Below are positions 32,423-33,176 of a DNA stretch of 33,176 nucleotides, in pieces; position 1 is the stretch's first letter; every line of letters starts with the position of its first letter. This DNA comes from Oscillospiraceae bacterium. Its GTDB lineage: Bacteria > Bacillota_A > Clostridia > Oscillospirales > Oscillospiraceae. Where the stretch lies: positions 1 to 33,176 of the forward strand of contig JAFUES010000034.1 of NCBI GenBank assembly GCA_017470325.1, given 5' to 3'. A program made the translations under genes and the position numbers. The notes below the pieces were generated by a model, which did no database searches, was not told where the DNA came from, and saw only the letters and a program-made list of their open reading frames with translations.

Positions 32423-33176
32423 TCAGCCCGCGATGTGGCCCTTGGCGCGGATCACGTCGATGACGGAATCCACGTACTTCTCGCAGATCTCGTCGCTGCC
32501 GGCTTCCACCATGACGCGGATCACCGGCTCCGTGCCGCTCTCGCGGACCAGGATACGGCCGTCGCTGCCCAGTTCTTCCGCGACTTTCTGCACGGCTGCC
32601 TGAACGTCGGGATCGTTCTGCGCGTCGGGCTTGCTCTTGACCCGGACGTTTTTCAGGACCTGGGGATAGAACACCACGGGGGCCGCCAGCTCGCTCATGG
32701 GCTTTTTCTTAGCCAGCATGACTTCCATCAGCTTCAGGCTGGTGAGGATGCCGTCGCCGGTGGTCTCGTACTTGAGGAAGATGGTGTGGCCGCTCTGCTC
32801 GCCGCCTATGCGGTTGCCGGTCTGGACCATGTTCTCATAGACGTACTTGTCGCCCACGGCGGTCTTTTCATACTCGATGCCCACCTTGTCCAGAGCCTTG
32901 TACAGGCCGAAGTTGGACATGACGGTGGTGACCACCTTGTTGTTCAGGAGCTTGCCCCGCTCCTTCATGTACAGGCCGTAGATGTACAGCACATGGTCGC
33001 CGGTGACCACGTTGCCCTTCTCGTCCACGCACAGGCAGCGGTCCGCGTCGCCGTCATAGGCAAAGCCGATGTCCAGGCCGTTGTCGACCACGAACTTCTG
33101 CAGATGCTCGATGTGGGTGCTGCCGCAGTCGGTGTTGATGTTGTAGCCGTCGGGGTGGTCGTTCATCACATAGGTC
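32423..33176 (-). CDS. glmM: Phosphoglucosamine mutase, C-terminal part (5' cut by window)
   Basis: About 250 C-terminal residues of an alpha-D-phosphohexomutase; the frame continues past the window end. GlmM converts glucosamine-6-phosphate to glucosamine-1-phosphate for peptidoglycan precursors. The metal-binding loop AYDGDADRCL, the sugar-binding GGEQSGHTIF and the phosphate-binding RESGTEPVIRVMVE are all present and intact. The sugar loop (GGEQSGH) favours GlmM over phosphomannomutase. The catalytic Ser and promoter lie outside the window. Confidence 0.93.
   Translation of the reverse strand, partial: TYVMNDHPDGYNINTDCGSTHIEHLQKFVVDNGLDIGFAYDGDADRCLCVDEKGNVVTGDHVLYIYGLYMKERGKLLNNKVVTTVMSNFGLYKALDKVGIEYEKTAVGDKYVYENMVQTGNRIGGEQSGHTIFLKYETTGDGILTSLKLMEVMLAKKKPMSELAAPVVFYPQVLKNVRVKSKPDAQNDPDVQAAVQKVAEELGSDGRILVRESGTEPVIRVMVEAGSDEICEKYVDSVIDVIRAKGHIAG

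Overview
The window is GC-rich, densely packed chromosomal DNA. It is most likely from an anaerobic, low-oxygen-type Firmicute of the class Clostridia, probably a gut Oscillospiraceae relative. The evidence is an hrcA-grpE-dnaK-dnaJ heat-shock operon with a CIRCE operator, an OhrR very like the Bacillus protein, an archaeal-type prolyl-tRNA synthetase, AGGAGG-type ribosome binding sites, and sigma-A-like promoters (TTGACA, 17 bp, TATAAT) in front of most units. The genus assignment is inference; no rRNA gene is present.

Layout. 1-146: the end of an IS3-family insertion sequence cut by the window edge. 184-2017 (minus): an operon of an acidic membrane protein, a small one-segment membrane protein and an OhrR-type peroxide regulator. 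2236-4339 (plus): proS and a HAD phosphatase. 4398-10343 (minus): gltB-gltD, the two subunits of NADPH glutamate synthase. 10615-15475 (minus): hrcA-grpE-dnaK-dnaJ. 15719-16153 (plus): a MarR regulator. 16232-17566 (minus) and 17746-18570 (plus): a divergent MFS transporter and glycerophosphodiester phosphodiesterase. 18649-20121 (minus): a TerB-like/AAA+ ATPase. 20235-20408 (minus): a small protein missed by size-filtered gene finding. 20538-21269 (plus): rsmE. 21346-26398 (minus): a five-gene catabolic operon (HMG-CoA-lyase-like aldolase, CoA-transferase, YhdT/PanF-like sodium symporter pair, ester hydrolase) facing a LacI-family regulator at 26680-27732 (plus). 27929-29660 (plus): rpsB-tsf. 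29726-30193 (plus): a NUDIX hydrolase. 30215-31937 (minus): a D-lyxose-isomerase-like cupin and a linear-amide C-N hydrolase. About 32122-32403 (plus): a stand-alone structured RNA candidate. 32423-33176 (minus): the C-terminal part of glmM, cut by the window end.

How the genes work together. Most of the window is housekeeping: proline charging, ammonia assimilation, protein folding, 16S rRNA methylation, translation and amino-sugar synthesis. Accessory interest lies in three places. First, the LacI-controlled operon looks like a complete uptake, CoA-activation and retro-aldol cleavage route for a 3-hydroxy-carboxylic acid or its ester; the regulator-operon gap carries several TTAAGCGCTTAA-like operators. 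Second, the amide hydrolase/lyxose isomerase operon faces the RNA candidate across a shared 8+8 bp inverted repeat. Third, the RNA candidate itself has an excellent promoter, several stable helices and an intrinsic terminator, but matches none of the common RNA families I can recall. Gaps over 300 bases without a long gene are 20122-20537, which holds the small ORF, its terminator and two promoters, and 31938-32422, which holds divergent promoters, the inverted repeat and the RNA candidate. No tRNA, rRNA, CRISPR array or prophage was seen.
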